From a virus, in the IMG/VR virus record IMGVR_UViG_3300030108_001404, positions 7,302 through 50,188 of that record: a stretch of 42,887 bases of DNA; one strand, 5' to 3'. The translations under genes and the position numbers were made by a program. The notes under the pieces were generated by a model, which saw only the letters and a list, made by a program, of their open reading frames with translations, did no database searches and was not told the origin of the DNA. Of this stretch, positions 1 through 8,791 are shown one piece after another. The first letter of the stretch is position 1. Every line of letters begins with the position of its first letter.

Positions 1-164
1 GTATCGTTAAATTTAGCATAAAACTCTACTATTACAGGCTTGTTTTGATTATCACCAAAAGCTTGTTTTTCATTTATCTTACTTTCAAAATTATCATCTG
101 TAATCCACTCTTGAGCATTTATATTAAATGATAATAAAAGTAATATTATATTTAAATATTTCAT
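1..164 (-). CDS. Exported thioredoxin-fold protein, 3'-truncated by window edge
   Basis: Only the first 54 codons are inside the window; the gene runs off the left edge. The start is the ATG at 164-162, which overlaps the stop of the upstream gene by one base (TAATG), a typical coupling junction here. Residues 1-18 form a signal peptide (MKYLN, a Leu/Ile-rich core, then NAQ before Glu19), a shape typical of Bacteroidota exported proteins. Residues 42-54 (KPVIVEFYAKFND) align by eye with the beta-strand and active-site entry of thioredoxins (PVlVdFwAxWCxxC). The Trp-Cys of the redox motif is replaced by Phe-Asn, so the visible part lacks the first catalytic cysteine. I infer a periplasmic thioredoxin-like protein that may not be an oxidoreductase. 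The remainder of the gene is needed to confirm the fold. Confidence 0.6.
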   Translation of the reverse strand, partial: MKYLNIILLLLSFNINAQEWITDDNFESKINEKQAFGDNQNKPVIVEFYAKFND

Positions 165-457
165 TATCTTTGTTTACTTTGTATCTCGTACAATCTTTCG
201 TCTATTTTATCGATAGTTTCTTTTATTTCTTCTACATCTTCTTGAGTATCCATAATTGTCTGACGAATCAATTCATCTTTTAAATCATACTCTATTCTAT
301 CAATAGCTGGTTCAGGTAATGTTTTCGCTTCAGCTATGTCTGCTTGTAATCCAAACCACATACCTGCTAGCGTTACTACAAAACCTACTATCATACCTAT
401 TGTTTTAAGATCTAGTGTTACTTTAGTTTCTTCTCCTATTTGTGGTGCTCCTGCCAT
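164..457 (-). CDS. Small membrane protein with C-terminal coiled coil
   Basis: A 97-residue protein with a polar N-terminus, one clear transmembrane segment at about residues 19-38 (Ile/Gly/Val/Leu-rich, ending GMWFGLQ) and a charged, probably coiled-coil tail from about residue 55 to the end (repeated Glu, Lys, Asp and Ile). The start ATG at 457 is one base after the stop of the beta-barrel gene upstream. A single TM plus coiled coil near the end of a late operon could fit a lysis accessory such as a spanin-like or holin-like protein, but no family motif decides it and the true holin candidate lies at 34766-35221. The CDS is well supported by the tight spacing; the function is unknown. Confidence 0.75.
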   Translation of the reverse strand: MAGAPQIGEETKVTLDLKTIGMIVGFVVTLAGMWFGLQADIAEAKTLPEPAIDRIEYDLKDELIRQTIMDTQEDVEEIKETIDKIDERLYEIQSKQR

Positions 458-458
458 T

Positions 459-1643
459 TTATTTAAGTGTTATATTTAAACCAACTGAACTGTTATATAT
501 CTTGCTATCCCAAAACTTAGTATATTCGCCTTCAACAAATATACCTAGGTTTTTGTTTAGCTTCCAACCAAAGACTACACCGGCTTGATAATCGTCCCAT
601 TGTTCAAGATCTGAATCTTGACGAAGACCACCGAGTCCCCAATTGTTTCTATTTAAATAACTAAAGTCTTCATCACCTTTAACATACTTGTGATATGGTA
701 ATAAATACGAACCATAAGCATGAAGCCAGAAGTTATTTTTGTAATGATAAAAGTCAAAACCGACAACAGGTGAAACTAAACCAAACTCATCTAACTCACC
801 CCAAACCTCGTTATTATAACGATTAATCAAGTTTTCAAACACTGTGTCACGAAACTGTAAATCAGTATAAGCCACTACGTTTCCTTCTGGATCATACCAA
901 TAGTAATCATATACTTGCTCGCCATCAATATCAATAGTAACCCATTGATCAGTAAAGCCATAGTTATAACCTAATTGATACCAATAGTTAACAGGCCAAC
1001 CATTTTCATCGGTTTCGTTTAACCATATTTCTATAGGATTATAACCATAAGGTCTTTGATGAGTGCGAAACATAGCGCCAGCATTTAAAGAAAATTTTTC
1101 ACCAATAGGTAGTTTAGCTCTTAGCTCTGCTGATTTATAATTAAAATTAACTCTACCTTGTTTTCTACTTTCTATCTTCGCAATATGATATTTACCGCTG
1201 TGTTTTAAGAAATATCGATGATTTTTAAATACTTCATCTCTGGATCTTTCTTTTTCAACATGTACTAGATATTCAAAACCTTTAATCGGTGAATTAGAAG
1301 CTGCTAAACCTACGTTAGATTCAGTCCCATCGTAATAGTTTTTGCCTTTAACTTCATAATCAAACCTAGCAATTTTTCTAATACCAAAACCGTAGCGATA
1401 ATCATAGTCATAATAGTCTGTACCATCAACTACAACTGGTGGTTCATATAAATTTCCACTAGGATTAGTTCTTACAAAATAATCTTTAGGTTGTTCTTTA
1501 GGATTTTGTATATCACCTGCTAAGTAAATTGTACTATACTCAAATAAATCTTCGTATATAGTTTTAAATAAACCTTTTTTATCTTGAGCGTTAGCAGAGA
1601 CCGCAAACACCGCCGCAAAGAGGACAGTTAAAATTTGTTTCAT
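459..1643 (-). CDS. Outer-membrane beta-barrel-like protein
   Basis: A 394-residue protein with a signal peptide (residues 1-19, ending ANAQ, Bacteroidota type). The body is rich in Tyr, Trp, Asn and Gly with alternating polar/hydrophobic strands, as in outer-membrane beta-barrels. The last segment alternates in the manner of a closing strand and ends in ITLK. It starts with ATG at 1643 and overlaps the upstream 77-aa gene by 4 nt (ATGA). Outer-membrane proteins are unusual cargo for phage. Possible roles are remodelling of the host surface, superinfection exclusion or uptake, but none is shown by the sequence. It sits in a cassette with two other exported proteins (1-164 and 1640-1873). The barrel call rests on composition and signal peptide, not on a recognised family. 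Confidence 0.7.
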   Translation of the reverse strand: MKQILTVLFAAVFAVSANAQDKKGLFKTIYEDLFEYSTIYLAGDIQNPKEQPKDYFVRTNPSGNLYEPPVVVDGTDYYDYDYRYGFGIRKIARFDYEVKGKNYYDGTESNVGLAASNSPIKGFEYLVHVEKERSRDEVFKNHRYFLKHSGKYHIAKIESRKQGRVNFNYKSAELRAKLPIGEKFSLNAGAMFRTHQRPYGYNPIEIWLNETDENGWPVNYWYQLGYNYGFTDQWVTIDIDGEQVYDYYWYDPEGNVVAYTDLQFRDTVFENLINRYNNEVWGELDEFGLVSPVVGFDFYHYKNNFWLHAYGSYLLPYHKYVKGDEDFSYLNRNNWGLGGLRQDSDLEQWDDYQAGVVFGWKLNKNLGIFVEGEYTKFWDSKIYNSSVGLNITLK

Positions 1644-1873
1644 TTGTCATTTTTTCTTAATTTACGTTGTTTTCTTTTTTTCTTTTCCCACTCTGTAATA
1701 ATATAAACCGCAACGTTTATTTCTTTAGGTTCTACACAGTGGTTTGTTTTAATTACTTTTACTTTATAGTTAGGTAATTTTTTTTCTTCTACTGTTACAC
1801 ATTTTTTTCTTACTTCTTGTGAAAACGTGATCATAGAAAATAATAATAATAAGATTAAAATAGAGTTTTTCAT
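1640..1873 (-). CDS. Small secreted basic protein
   Basis: A 77-residue protein with a strong signal peptide: Lys3, then an uninterrupted Ile/Leu/Phe core, then TFSQ before Glu20, the classic flavobacterial cleavage context. The mature part has two cysteines (in KKCVTVEEKK and TNHCVEP), which may form a disulphide, and ends in a very basic tail (EKKKRKQRKLRKNDK). Its stop overlaps the start of the beta-barrel gene by 4 nt, so the two are probably co-translated. The basic tail could contact lipopolysaccharide or peptidoglycan, but that is speculation. I do not recognise the family. Confidence 0.7.
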   Translation of the reverse strand: MKNSILILLLLFSMITFSQEVRKKCVTVEEKKLPNYKVKVIKTNHCVEPKEINVAVYIITEWEKKKRKQRKLRKNDK

Positions 1874-1874
1874 T

Positions 1875-1952
1875 TTATTTATAGTTTTTAAACATTAATT
1901 TATACAACAATTTGTTCCAAGCTTGCTGTAGCTTATCAATTAGTTTTTTCAT
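1875..1952 (-). CDS. Possible 25-aa microprotein
   Basis: A short ORF starting at ATG 1952-1950, overlapping the stop of the giant virion gene by 4 nt (ATGA, the junction type used repeatedly in this operon), and ending two bases (1873/1874-1875) before the next start. It encodes a 25-residue, Lys- and Leu-rich peptide beginning MKKLIDKLQQAWNKLLYK, which would form a cationic amphipathic helix. The ATGA coupling and the way the ORF exactly fills the gap support it. The length makes chance occurrence possible. No function can be assigned. Confidence 0.45.
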   Translation of the reverse strand: MKKLIDKLQQAWNKLLYKLMFKNYK

Positions 1953-4900
1953 TTTTTTGGTTTTATGTAATATTGTATTGTGCCATCAGGTCTTTCTACT
2001 TGCATAAAATCAACGCCGCTTTGACCTTCTGGTATATAATGGTTTGGTCCTGACAATGGAATTTTTTTAGTAAATCCTAAAGATTTAACTTTAGCAACAT
2101 CTTTTTTATGTTTTTCTTTAAGTTTTTCCTGCTCTTGCTCTTCTTTTTTAATAGTACTTTCTCTACCCCAATATGGTAGGTTTAAATTCCAACCGCTCCA
2201 ACCCATTATTAAAGCTATTCTTTGCCAAGTACTTGTTTCTTCATCAAACGCTTGAGCTACATTCATCATTTTTCTTAACACTCTATCTACAGGAATATTA
2301 GTGGCAGCTGAAACAAATTGAGCTACAGCTAAATAAGCAGGGTTTTCTAAACTCCAACCTCTTTTTCTAATATCACTCATATTCCACTCAAAAGTTTTAG
2401 CACCTGATTTTAATTTTCTAATCTTTGCATCTACAACTGGAGACACATTAAACACTTCATCTACAGCATCTATATATTTAGGACTTTTCTTTTCCATTTC
2501 GCTTAACACCCTCATGCCAACGTTTTTAACTGTTGAAACTAATACTCCACCAAAACCTAAACCATTTAATAGAGAGTCAAGCATACCGTTAGCTATTCTT
2601 GCGGTTCTATCTGCTTTTGTTCTATCATCTTCTTCTTCATCATCAAACGCCACTGCAAACAATGCTTGTTGTAAGCCGTTAAAAATTAAGTTTTGAACTC
2701 CTACGTAATATAAGATATTTGACATATTACTTAAATCACTTTCTTTTTGAGTCATACCAGGTTTTGTACGTCTATTATACAGATCTTGTATAGCTTTTTT
2801 AGTTTTTCTATTATACTGCATTGTAACATTTTGAAAAGCTAAAAGAATACGACCACCATAACTAGCTTGTTGAGTAGATATTTTACTAGGATTACTTGAC
2901 TGCTGTGTTTCTTCAGCTATAGCATAAAAATCATCAAACGCTTGTTCTTCTGCTTCAGCTTTAGTATATTTTTTATCTGTTTTAGGGTTTATTCTATTCT
3001 GTAAAGAATTAACTCTATTTATATAAAATGTTGCACCACCTGTAGCAATAGCTAAACTATCCATTATTCTAGTTATTACAAAACCTTTATCTAGTAAATA
3101 ACTAATCATACCTTGCAAACCATCTTTGTTTGCGGCTTCTGTTAATTCAGCTTCGCTTACATTTATTTTTAAACCATCACGTCTGTTAACAAGATAATCA
3201 GAGTTCATTAACTTTAATACAGTTGGCACATACTCTTTACTTGTAAAAGCTTTTGCAGCGTTATATATATTATTATCACCCCAATTTATAAAATTTACAT
3301 TAGATATAAGCTGTAATAAACCTGATCGCATGTTTAAGAACATAACATTACCTACAGAAGCATTTAACCAATCAAGCATTTCATTAACCTGTCTAGCACC
3401 ACTTCCAACAAATACTGGTCTATTGCTACCAGTTTTCATCCTACGTAATGAATCACGCATTGCTTCAACCCATTTACTTCCATAAACAGCTTCAAGCTTA
3501 TTCATGTTTTTATCTGAAAATATTATATCAACGTTTTCTTGCCACTCAGTTAAAAGTTGAGATCTATAAGTTGTATCTAAACCTCTTAATATATCCGACG
3601 CTATAGTTCCACCAGCCCAACCGTTTGTTGGAGCGGGGTATTGACCACCTTTTTGTACTAATAAAACATTTTCTGCAAATGGTAATAACTCTAAATCATT
3701 TTCTACAGCTGCAACTAAATCGTTTATATCTTTTTGATCAATCCCAGGTATATCCATGCCTTGTTTGTTCCAAAGCCAAACTCTAACCGCATGAGATTTA
3801 GTATATGGACCAACACCTATTTGTTCGTTTAGTGGATTTCTATTAATACCTAATACGTTTTTCTTAGATTTTAAGCTTGGAAAAGCTTTTTTAATAGCAG
3901 CTAAATCTGAAGCAACAGTAGTTTTAGCAGATAATAAAGTTTGTTCAGCTTTATTATAAGGATCTATTAAATTATCTTTTATAAACTTTAAATGTTTATC
4001 ACCTTGTCTACCTTTACCAGCTACGTCATACAGTAAACCTAAAAAATCTGCAGCTGATGGAGTTATTGTAAATTGATTTATAAATCTTCTAAATAAACCA
4101 CCGTCTTTTTTCTTACCTTCTAACCTAGCTCTTACAGCACTTACAGTTTCACCTGCTTTTCTACCTGTAACTTCTTCTATTTGCTGGTTCCACTGCTGAT
4201 CTAATGTTTTAGGTTTTTCTATAATAGCTTGTTGAACATCAGAGTTTACATCTATTTGATCTAATACGTTTTTAACTTGTTGCACGTTTAATAATGAATC
4301 ATCAGAAAAATAAAAATCATTATAACCATCTTTAGCTTTATCTAAAAACCAATCAGCTTTAGCTTGGGGATCACCATTTCCAAGAGCTGTAATATTTTTT
4401 AATGGTATATTTAAACCTATACCTTTTAAAAATGTTTGTATAGCTTCTACTGAAGCACCAGGTCTAGCTGTAACTACAAATATATCTTTTGGTCCAAACT
4501 TTTTTTGCTTTTTTCTAGCTTCATCTACCATTGGACCTTCTAGCGTAGACACATCAACATTTTCAAAATTAGTAAAATCAAATTCAGCACCTTGCGCAGT
4601 AAGCTCTTCTGCTTGCACGGCAAATTCACCTGATGTAAGTTCACCTGTAGTACCATCTGGCATTGTATATAATACTTTTTCTTTTGTTAACGCTAGTGTA
4701 TCATCAAAATCAAAAGCACTTAAACCTTTTGTTTCTTTACTTGTTTTTTGAGCTTCAACTCTAACATCTTGCGAATTAACCAATGTTTGTTTAACTTCGC
4801 TTGGACTTTGTTTAGTAGTAATAATATCACTAGCTATATTAGCGGTATTAGCTCTTGCTACGTTTTCACTTTTTAATAAATTTTTTACAACCGGACTTTC

Positions 4901-7900
4901 CATTAATTTACCAAAAGAAGCAGGATTACCTAAGTCATATTTAGATTTTACATTAGATTTTAAATTAGCAGGAACAAAAGCTAATGTAGGAGTTATATTT
5001 CCATTATTATCTGTTTTAGATCTTTTAAATCTAAAAACCATATCAACACTTCCTTGTAAAGCTGGTACATCTAAACCCAAAGGATTTTGACCCATGTAAA
5101 ATAATCCTTGTCCTTTTATATTTATATAATAAACAGGTGGTTTCTTTTTATTATAAAGTTCTACAACTACCTCAGCATCCATTTCTTGCTTAACAGTTGT
5201 TGGTATTTGTAAACCCGCGTCTTGATTATTATTCCAAGCAGTGAGAGGTATTTTTTTAGAACTTGTAGTTAAGTCAACACCTTGATCTGTAATACCTTTA
5301 GCCCAAGCTTTTAAATTAGGTTTATTTTTCTTAACTAATTTATCCATTTCTGCTTGAAGCTCTGGACTATAATAATCGTTTGTGAATTTAAACTTATTAG
5401 TTTTAAAATCATAAGTACCATTAACACTACTATATTGAGCATTTTCAAGTTTAGATTCACCTAAAAACTCTATACCATTTAATTCAAAAGCAAAATCAAA
5501 ATTTCTATATCTACCTTTTTCACTAGGTTTTTTTAGTATAACTTTTAATCCTGGATATTTTTTACTTAATTCTATAGCGTTATTTATAACTAACTGCTCA
5601 TAGGCTTTATCTCTTTTAAAACCAGTAAGCGCTGATATTTCATCTATTAAATATTGTACATCAACAGCATCGCCTTCAACGTTTTCTTGAGTAAGACCTG
5701 CTTCTTTCATTACTGGTTCAACCTCTGTTGATTTTAAACCAGTAATTTTTACAATATAATCTTTTGCAGCTTTAAAAGCTTTAGCAAATGATTTAGTTTT
5801 TTGATAAACAGTTTTAAATGTTTTTAAAGCAGTTCTAATAGTTTTTGCAATAGGAGTTATAGGATTAGCACCAAGTGTTCCTTCCATACTTTTTATATAT
5901 GAATCAACTCCTTGTATCATACTATCTAACACGTCTTCAACAACATCTAACGAAGTATCTTCTTTAACTCTTTGATCAGCATCTTTTTGAAACTGATCCA
6001 TAAATTGCTCAGCGTTTAAATCAGAACCTTTTAGTTCTAACACATCGTTAAGCTTGTTCATAAAATCAGTATCACCTTTCATTGCTTGTACTTCTTCTAC
6101 TACAGCTCCTTCTGCTAATATACTAAATAAAGACTGTGATCTTTTTTCGTTTGCTTTAAAATAATCTTTTATTTTTTGTATAGTTTCTGGAGTTGTTTTA
6201 GGTATTCTAAATACTTGCTTTTTAAAATCAGTACGTTTACCATCTCTAACGTTTTTAGTAGGTGTTCTACCTATTTCTTCTATACCAAACAATTTACCAA
6301 ATCTACCTTTAATAGTAGACAAAGGTAGTGAATTTATAAAATTTTGATTAACAACATCATCAACAAATTGATTATATTCTGGTGAGCCAAATCTACCTAT
6401 TGCACCTTTAATAACATTTCTAATTTCTTTTTCTTGAGTTTTGCTTATAATATCTTTTGCTACTACATCTGGACTAACCCCTTTGTCGTTAATAGATCTT
6501 ATTATTTCATCTTTAACTTTAGTATTTTGTGTTTCTCTTACTTCAGGTGTAAGTTTTTCTGCAACAACTTCTAGCTGAGATGGATAAACTTTAGGTCTTT
6601 GTGGAACTTCTTGTCTAGCATCAGTTTCAACTTGAGTATCAGCTACTTGTCTAGCACCTTCAACGTCTAAGCTAATACCTCTTTGACCTATACTAGCTTC
6701 AGCGTATATTTCTTGCATTTTAGGTCTTAAAGAATTTGTTACATATGTGCTCCAAGTAACTCCTTTTGCAGGATCAAAATTATTTATAATTGGACCAAGT
6801 TTAGAGTTAATAGTTTCTAACACTCTACTTCTTGGTATTGTACCTGCTTCAGTACTAAATCTAACAGCTTCTAAATATAAGTTTTGATTACTATCTATTA
6901 AAGCTTGTTGAGCTTGATTTTGAGCAGCTTGGCTAGCATTAGGATCTTTTATTGTTTCAAGTAATGTTTCATTTATACCATCAGCAGAGTCATCTACTTC
7001 TATATCTGTTTCTTGTACAGTTTCACTAGCTCTTCTAGTTGGTAAAATACTCATACCTACAACATTGTCTCTTTCAGCTTTAGCCTCTGCTGCTAATTCT
7101 ATTAACCTTGTATTTATTTCATTTACTCTTGTTGTTTCTTCTTGTGTTAAAGCAGAGTCATCAACTTGTTTTATTATATTTGTTAGTTTCTTTTTTTCTA
7201 CAACTAGAGAATTAGCCTCTGTATTATCACCTAATCCAATAGGGTTTAATTTTTGAGTAGCACCTTCTATATCTCTATATTGAGCTTTTATTTCAACAGC
7301 TTTTAATGGAGTTATTTTACCTTCAACAACACTTTGTTTTAATTTATCTTCTAAAACTGATTTAACTCTTTTATTTTGAGATAATCTTATAGCTGTTTCA
7401 GATACTTCAGTAGTAGGTTCAAAGACCGCTTCTATATCAGCGAAATTAGTGCCTTTTATTTCTTTATTTATTTGATAATTAGCAATTGTATTATCTAATT
7501 TTTTAGTTTGAAAATTTATAACTTCAGAACCAACAGTTATTGGAGCTGTACTTAATCCAGTTACAGCTTCAAAACCAATTTCAGCTACATCCATTTCTTG
7601 ATCAGCTGCTATTCTACCAGCAACTTCACCAGTACCACCACCTATTGCTTCTACTGCTAAACCAGCTGTAGTAGCTGTCGGTTTTCCTAAACCTGCTTTT
7701 ACAACTTTACCGGTAATACCTTTTGCTAATCCACCAGTTAAACCCTCTATAACACCTATAGCAATACCTCTACCTACAGCTTTCTTTTTTAAATCTTTTA
7801 ACTTTTCTGGATCTTCTAATATAGCTTTTATTTTTTCTTTATTAAGATCTTCTCCTACTTCTTCTTGCAATAATTCTGAAAATGTTAAAGCAGCTTCCAT

Positions 7901-8791
7901 ACTAGCAGCTCCACCTCCAATTAAACCAGCCATACCTCCAGTAACTGTTCCTACACCAGGTATAACACTACCTGCTGCGGCACCAGTACCACCTGCTAAA
8001 GCCGCTGCTGTACGAACTTCATCTGATCTTAATGATCCAGCTTGTGTAGCTATAGAACTTACTAGCAATGTTGGTAATATAGTGGGATTTTCAGTAACTC
8101 CTTTTAAAAAACCATAAATACCTTTACCGTTTTCTTCATATATTTTGCTAAAACTTCTCATTTCATCTGACTGCATTTGTGAAGAAGCATCTTTATTAGC
8201 ATCTAAATAAGCCTGTACATCTTCATCGCTTATGTTTCCACCATTTTTAAATAATTCAAAAACAGGATCAACAACACCAGATTGAGCATAACCTTGTTTT
8301 CCTGCTCTCCATAAATCACCTAAAAAATCTGCAACAGGATTTAATGCTGGTATATATTTATCAGTAAATTTTTCTACTTCTGTAGCGTTTAATTTGTCAA
8401 AACTTACTTTTGGTAATATTTCATTTTGAAATATACTAGCAGTTTTTAATGTTATTTCAGGTTGACTTATAGAATAATCTTCTGATTCATCATATTCTTT
8501 TTCAAGTTCTTTAGCAGCGTATTCTTGTAGTTTTAGTTTTTGTTCAGTAGTTAAATCATTAAAATCAGGTGATTTTATGTTTTGAGTAAATTCTTCTATA
8601 GAAAAAACAGGTGCTTCTTGTTCTATTGGCTCAGTAGCAGATTCAATAGTTAACTTTATAGGTTTTTCTTCTACAACTTCTTCAACTTGTGGTTGAGGAT
8701 TTTTCTTCTTCCATTCCTCCACTTTAGCATATATCTCTTCTTGAGATAAATTCTGATTCTGTAAAGAAATAACGTATTCTTGTAGAGTCAT
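1949..8791 (-). CDS. Giant multidomain virion/ejection (polyvalent-type) protein
   Basis: A 2280-residue protein, the largest gene here, following the internal virion genes. Visible parts in order: an acidic, Glu/Pro-rich N-terminus (to about 60); Gly/Ala-rich hydrophobic segments (about 240-410) like the membrane-penetrating parts of phage ejection proteins; a sigma-region-2-like stretch (about 670-693, DPAKGVTWSTYV); a PD-(D/E)xK-like signature (D1099, then E1112-S-K1114 in a FLGESK strand); a HAD-type phosphohydrolase module with motif I D1361-F-D1363-D-T1365, motif II T1441 in VVTARP, and motif IV D1497-D1498 in YFSDDS; then a long helical C-terminal half with an AFQNVTMQYNR segment near 1985. 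Large ejected proteins of podoviruses and polyvalent proteins combine such domains. The ejection role is inferred from gene order and composition; the HAD call is the firmest domain. Confidence 0.8.
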   Translation of the reverse strand: MTLQEYVISLQNQNLSQEEIYAKVEEWKKKNPQPQVEEVVEEKPIKLTIESATEPIEQEAPVFSIEEFTQNIKSPDFNDLTTEQKLKLQEYAAKELEKEYDESEDYSISQPEITLKTASIFQNEILPKVSFDKLNATEVEKFTDKYIPALNPVADFLGDLWRAGKQGYAQSGVVDPVFELFKNGGNISDEDVQAYLDANKDASSQMQSDEMRSFSKIYEENGKGIYGFLKGVTENPTILPTLLVSSIATQAGSLRSDEVRTAAALAGGTGAAAGSVIPGVGTVTGGMAGLIGGGAASMEAALTFSELLQEEVGEDLNKEKIKAILEDPEKLKDLKKKAVGRGIAIGVIEGLTGGLAKGITGKVVKAGLGKPTATTAGLAVEAIGGGTGEVAGRIAADQEMDVAEIGFEAVTGLSTAPITVGSEVINFQTKKLDNTIANYQINKEIKGTNFADIEAVFEPTTEVSETAIRLSQNKRVKSVLEDKLKQSVVEGKITPLKAVEIKAQYRDIEGATQKLNPIGLGDNTEANSLVVEKKKLTNIIKQVDDSALTQEETTRVNEINTRLIELAAEAKAERDNVVGMSILPTRRASETVQETDIEVDDSADGINETLLETIKDPNASQAAQNQAQQALIDSNQNLYLEAVRFSTEAGTIPRSRVLETINSKLGPIINNFDPAKGVTWSTYVTNSLRPKMQEIYAEASIGQRGISLDVEGARQVADTQVETDARQEVPQRPKVYPSQLEVVAEKLTPEVRETQNTKVKDEIIRSINDKGVSPDVVAKDIISKTQEKEIRNVIKGAIGRFGSPEYNQFVDDVVNQNFINSLPLSTIKGRFGKLFGIEEIGRTPTKNVRDGKRTDFKKQVFRIPKTTPETIQKIKDYFKANEKRSQSLFSILAEGAVVEEVQAMKGDTDFMNKLNDVLELKGSDLNAEQFMDQFQKDADQRVKEDTSLDVVEDVLDSMIQGVDSYIKSMEGTLGANPITPIAKTIRTALKTFKTVYQKTKSFAKAFKAAKDYIVKITGLKSTEVEPVMKEAGLTQENVEGDAVDVQYLIDEISALTGFKRDKAYEQLVINNAIELSKKYPGLKVILKKPSEKGRYRNFDFAFELNGIEFLGESKLENAQYSSVNGTYDFKTNKFKFTNDYYSPELQAEMDKLVKKNKPNLKAWAKGITDQGVDLTTSSKKIPLTAWNNNQDAGLQIPTTVKQEMDAEVVVELYNKKKPPVYYINIKGQGLFYMGQNPLGLDVPALQGSVDMVFRFKRSKTDNNGNITPTLAFVPANLKSNVKSKYDLGNPASFGKLMESPVVKNLLKSENVARANTANIASDIITTKQSPSEVKQTLVNSQDVRVEAQKTSKETKGLSAFDFDDTLALTKEKVLYTMPDGTTGELTSGEFAVQAEELTAQGAEFDFTNFENVDVSTLEGPMVDEARKKQKKFGPKDIFVVTARPGASVEAIQTFLKGIGLNIPLKNITALGNGDPQAKADWFLDKAKDGYNDFYFSDDSLLNVQQVKNVLDQIDVNSDVQQAIIEKPKTLDQQWNQQIEEVTGRKAGETVSAVRARLEGKKKDGGLFRRFINQFTITPSAADFLGLLYDVAGKGRQGDKHLKFIKDNLIDPYNKAEQTLLSAKTTVASDLAAIKKAFPSLKSKKNVLGINRNPLNEQIGVGPYTKSHAVRVWLWNKQGMDIPGIDQKDINDLVAAVENDLELLPFAENVLLVQKGGQYPAPTNGWAGGTIASDILRGLDTTYRSQLLTEWQENVDIIFSDKNMNKLEAVYGSKWVEAMRDSLRRMKTGSNRPVFVGSGARQVNEMLDWLNASVGNVMFLNMRSGLLQLISNVNFINWGDNNIYNAAKAFTSKEYVPTVLKLMNSDYLVNRRDGLKINVSEAELTEAANKDGLQGMISYLLDKGFVITRIMDSLAIATGGATFYINRVNSLQNRINPKTDKKYTKAEAEEQAFDDFYAIAEETQQSSNPSKISTQQASYGGRILLAFQNVTMQYNRKTKKAIQDLYNRRTKPGMTQKESDLSNMSNILYYVGVQNLIFNGLQQALFAVAFDDEEEDDRTKADRTARIANGMLDSLLNGLGFGGVLVSTVKNVGMRVLSEMEKKSPKYIDAVDEVFNVSPVVDAKIRKLKSGAKTFEWNMSDIRKRGWSLENPAYLAVAQFVSAATNIPVDRVLRKMMNVAQAFDEETSTWQRIALIMGWSGWNLNLPYWGRESTIKKEEQEQEKLKEKHKKDVAKVKSLGFTKKIPLSGPNHYIPEGQSGVDFMQVERPDGTIQYYIKPKK

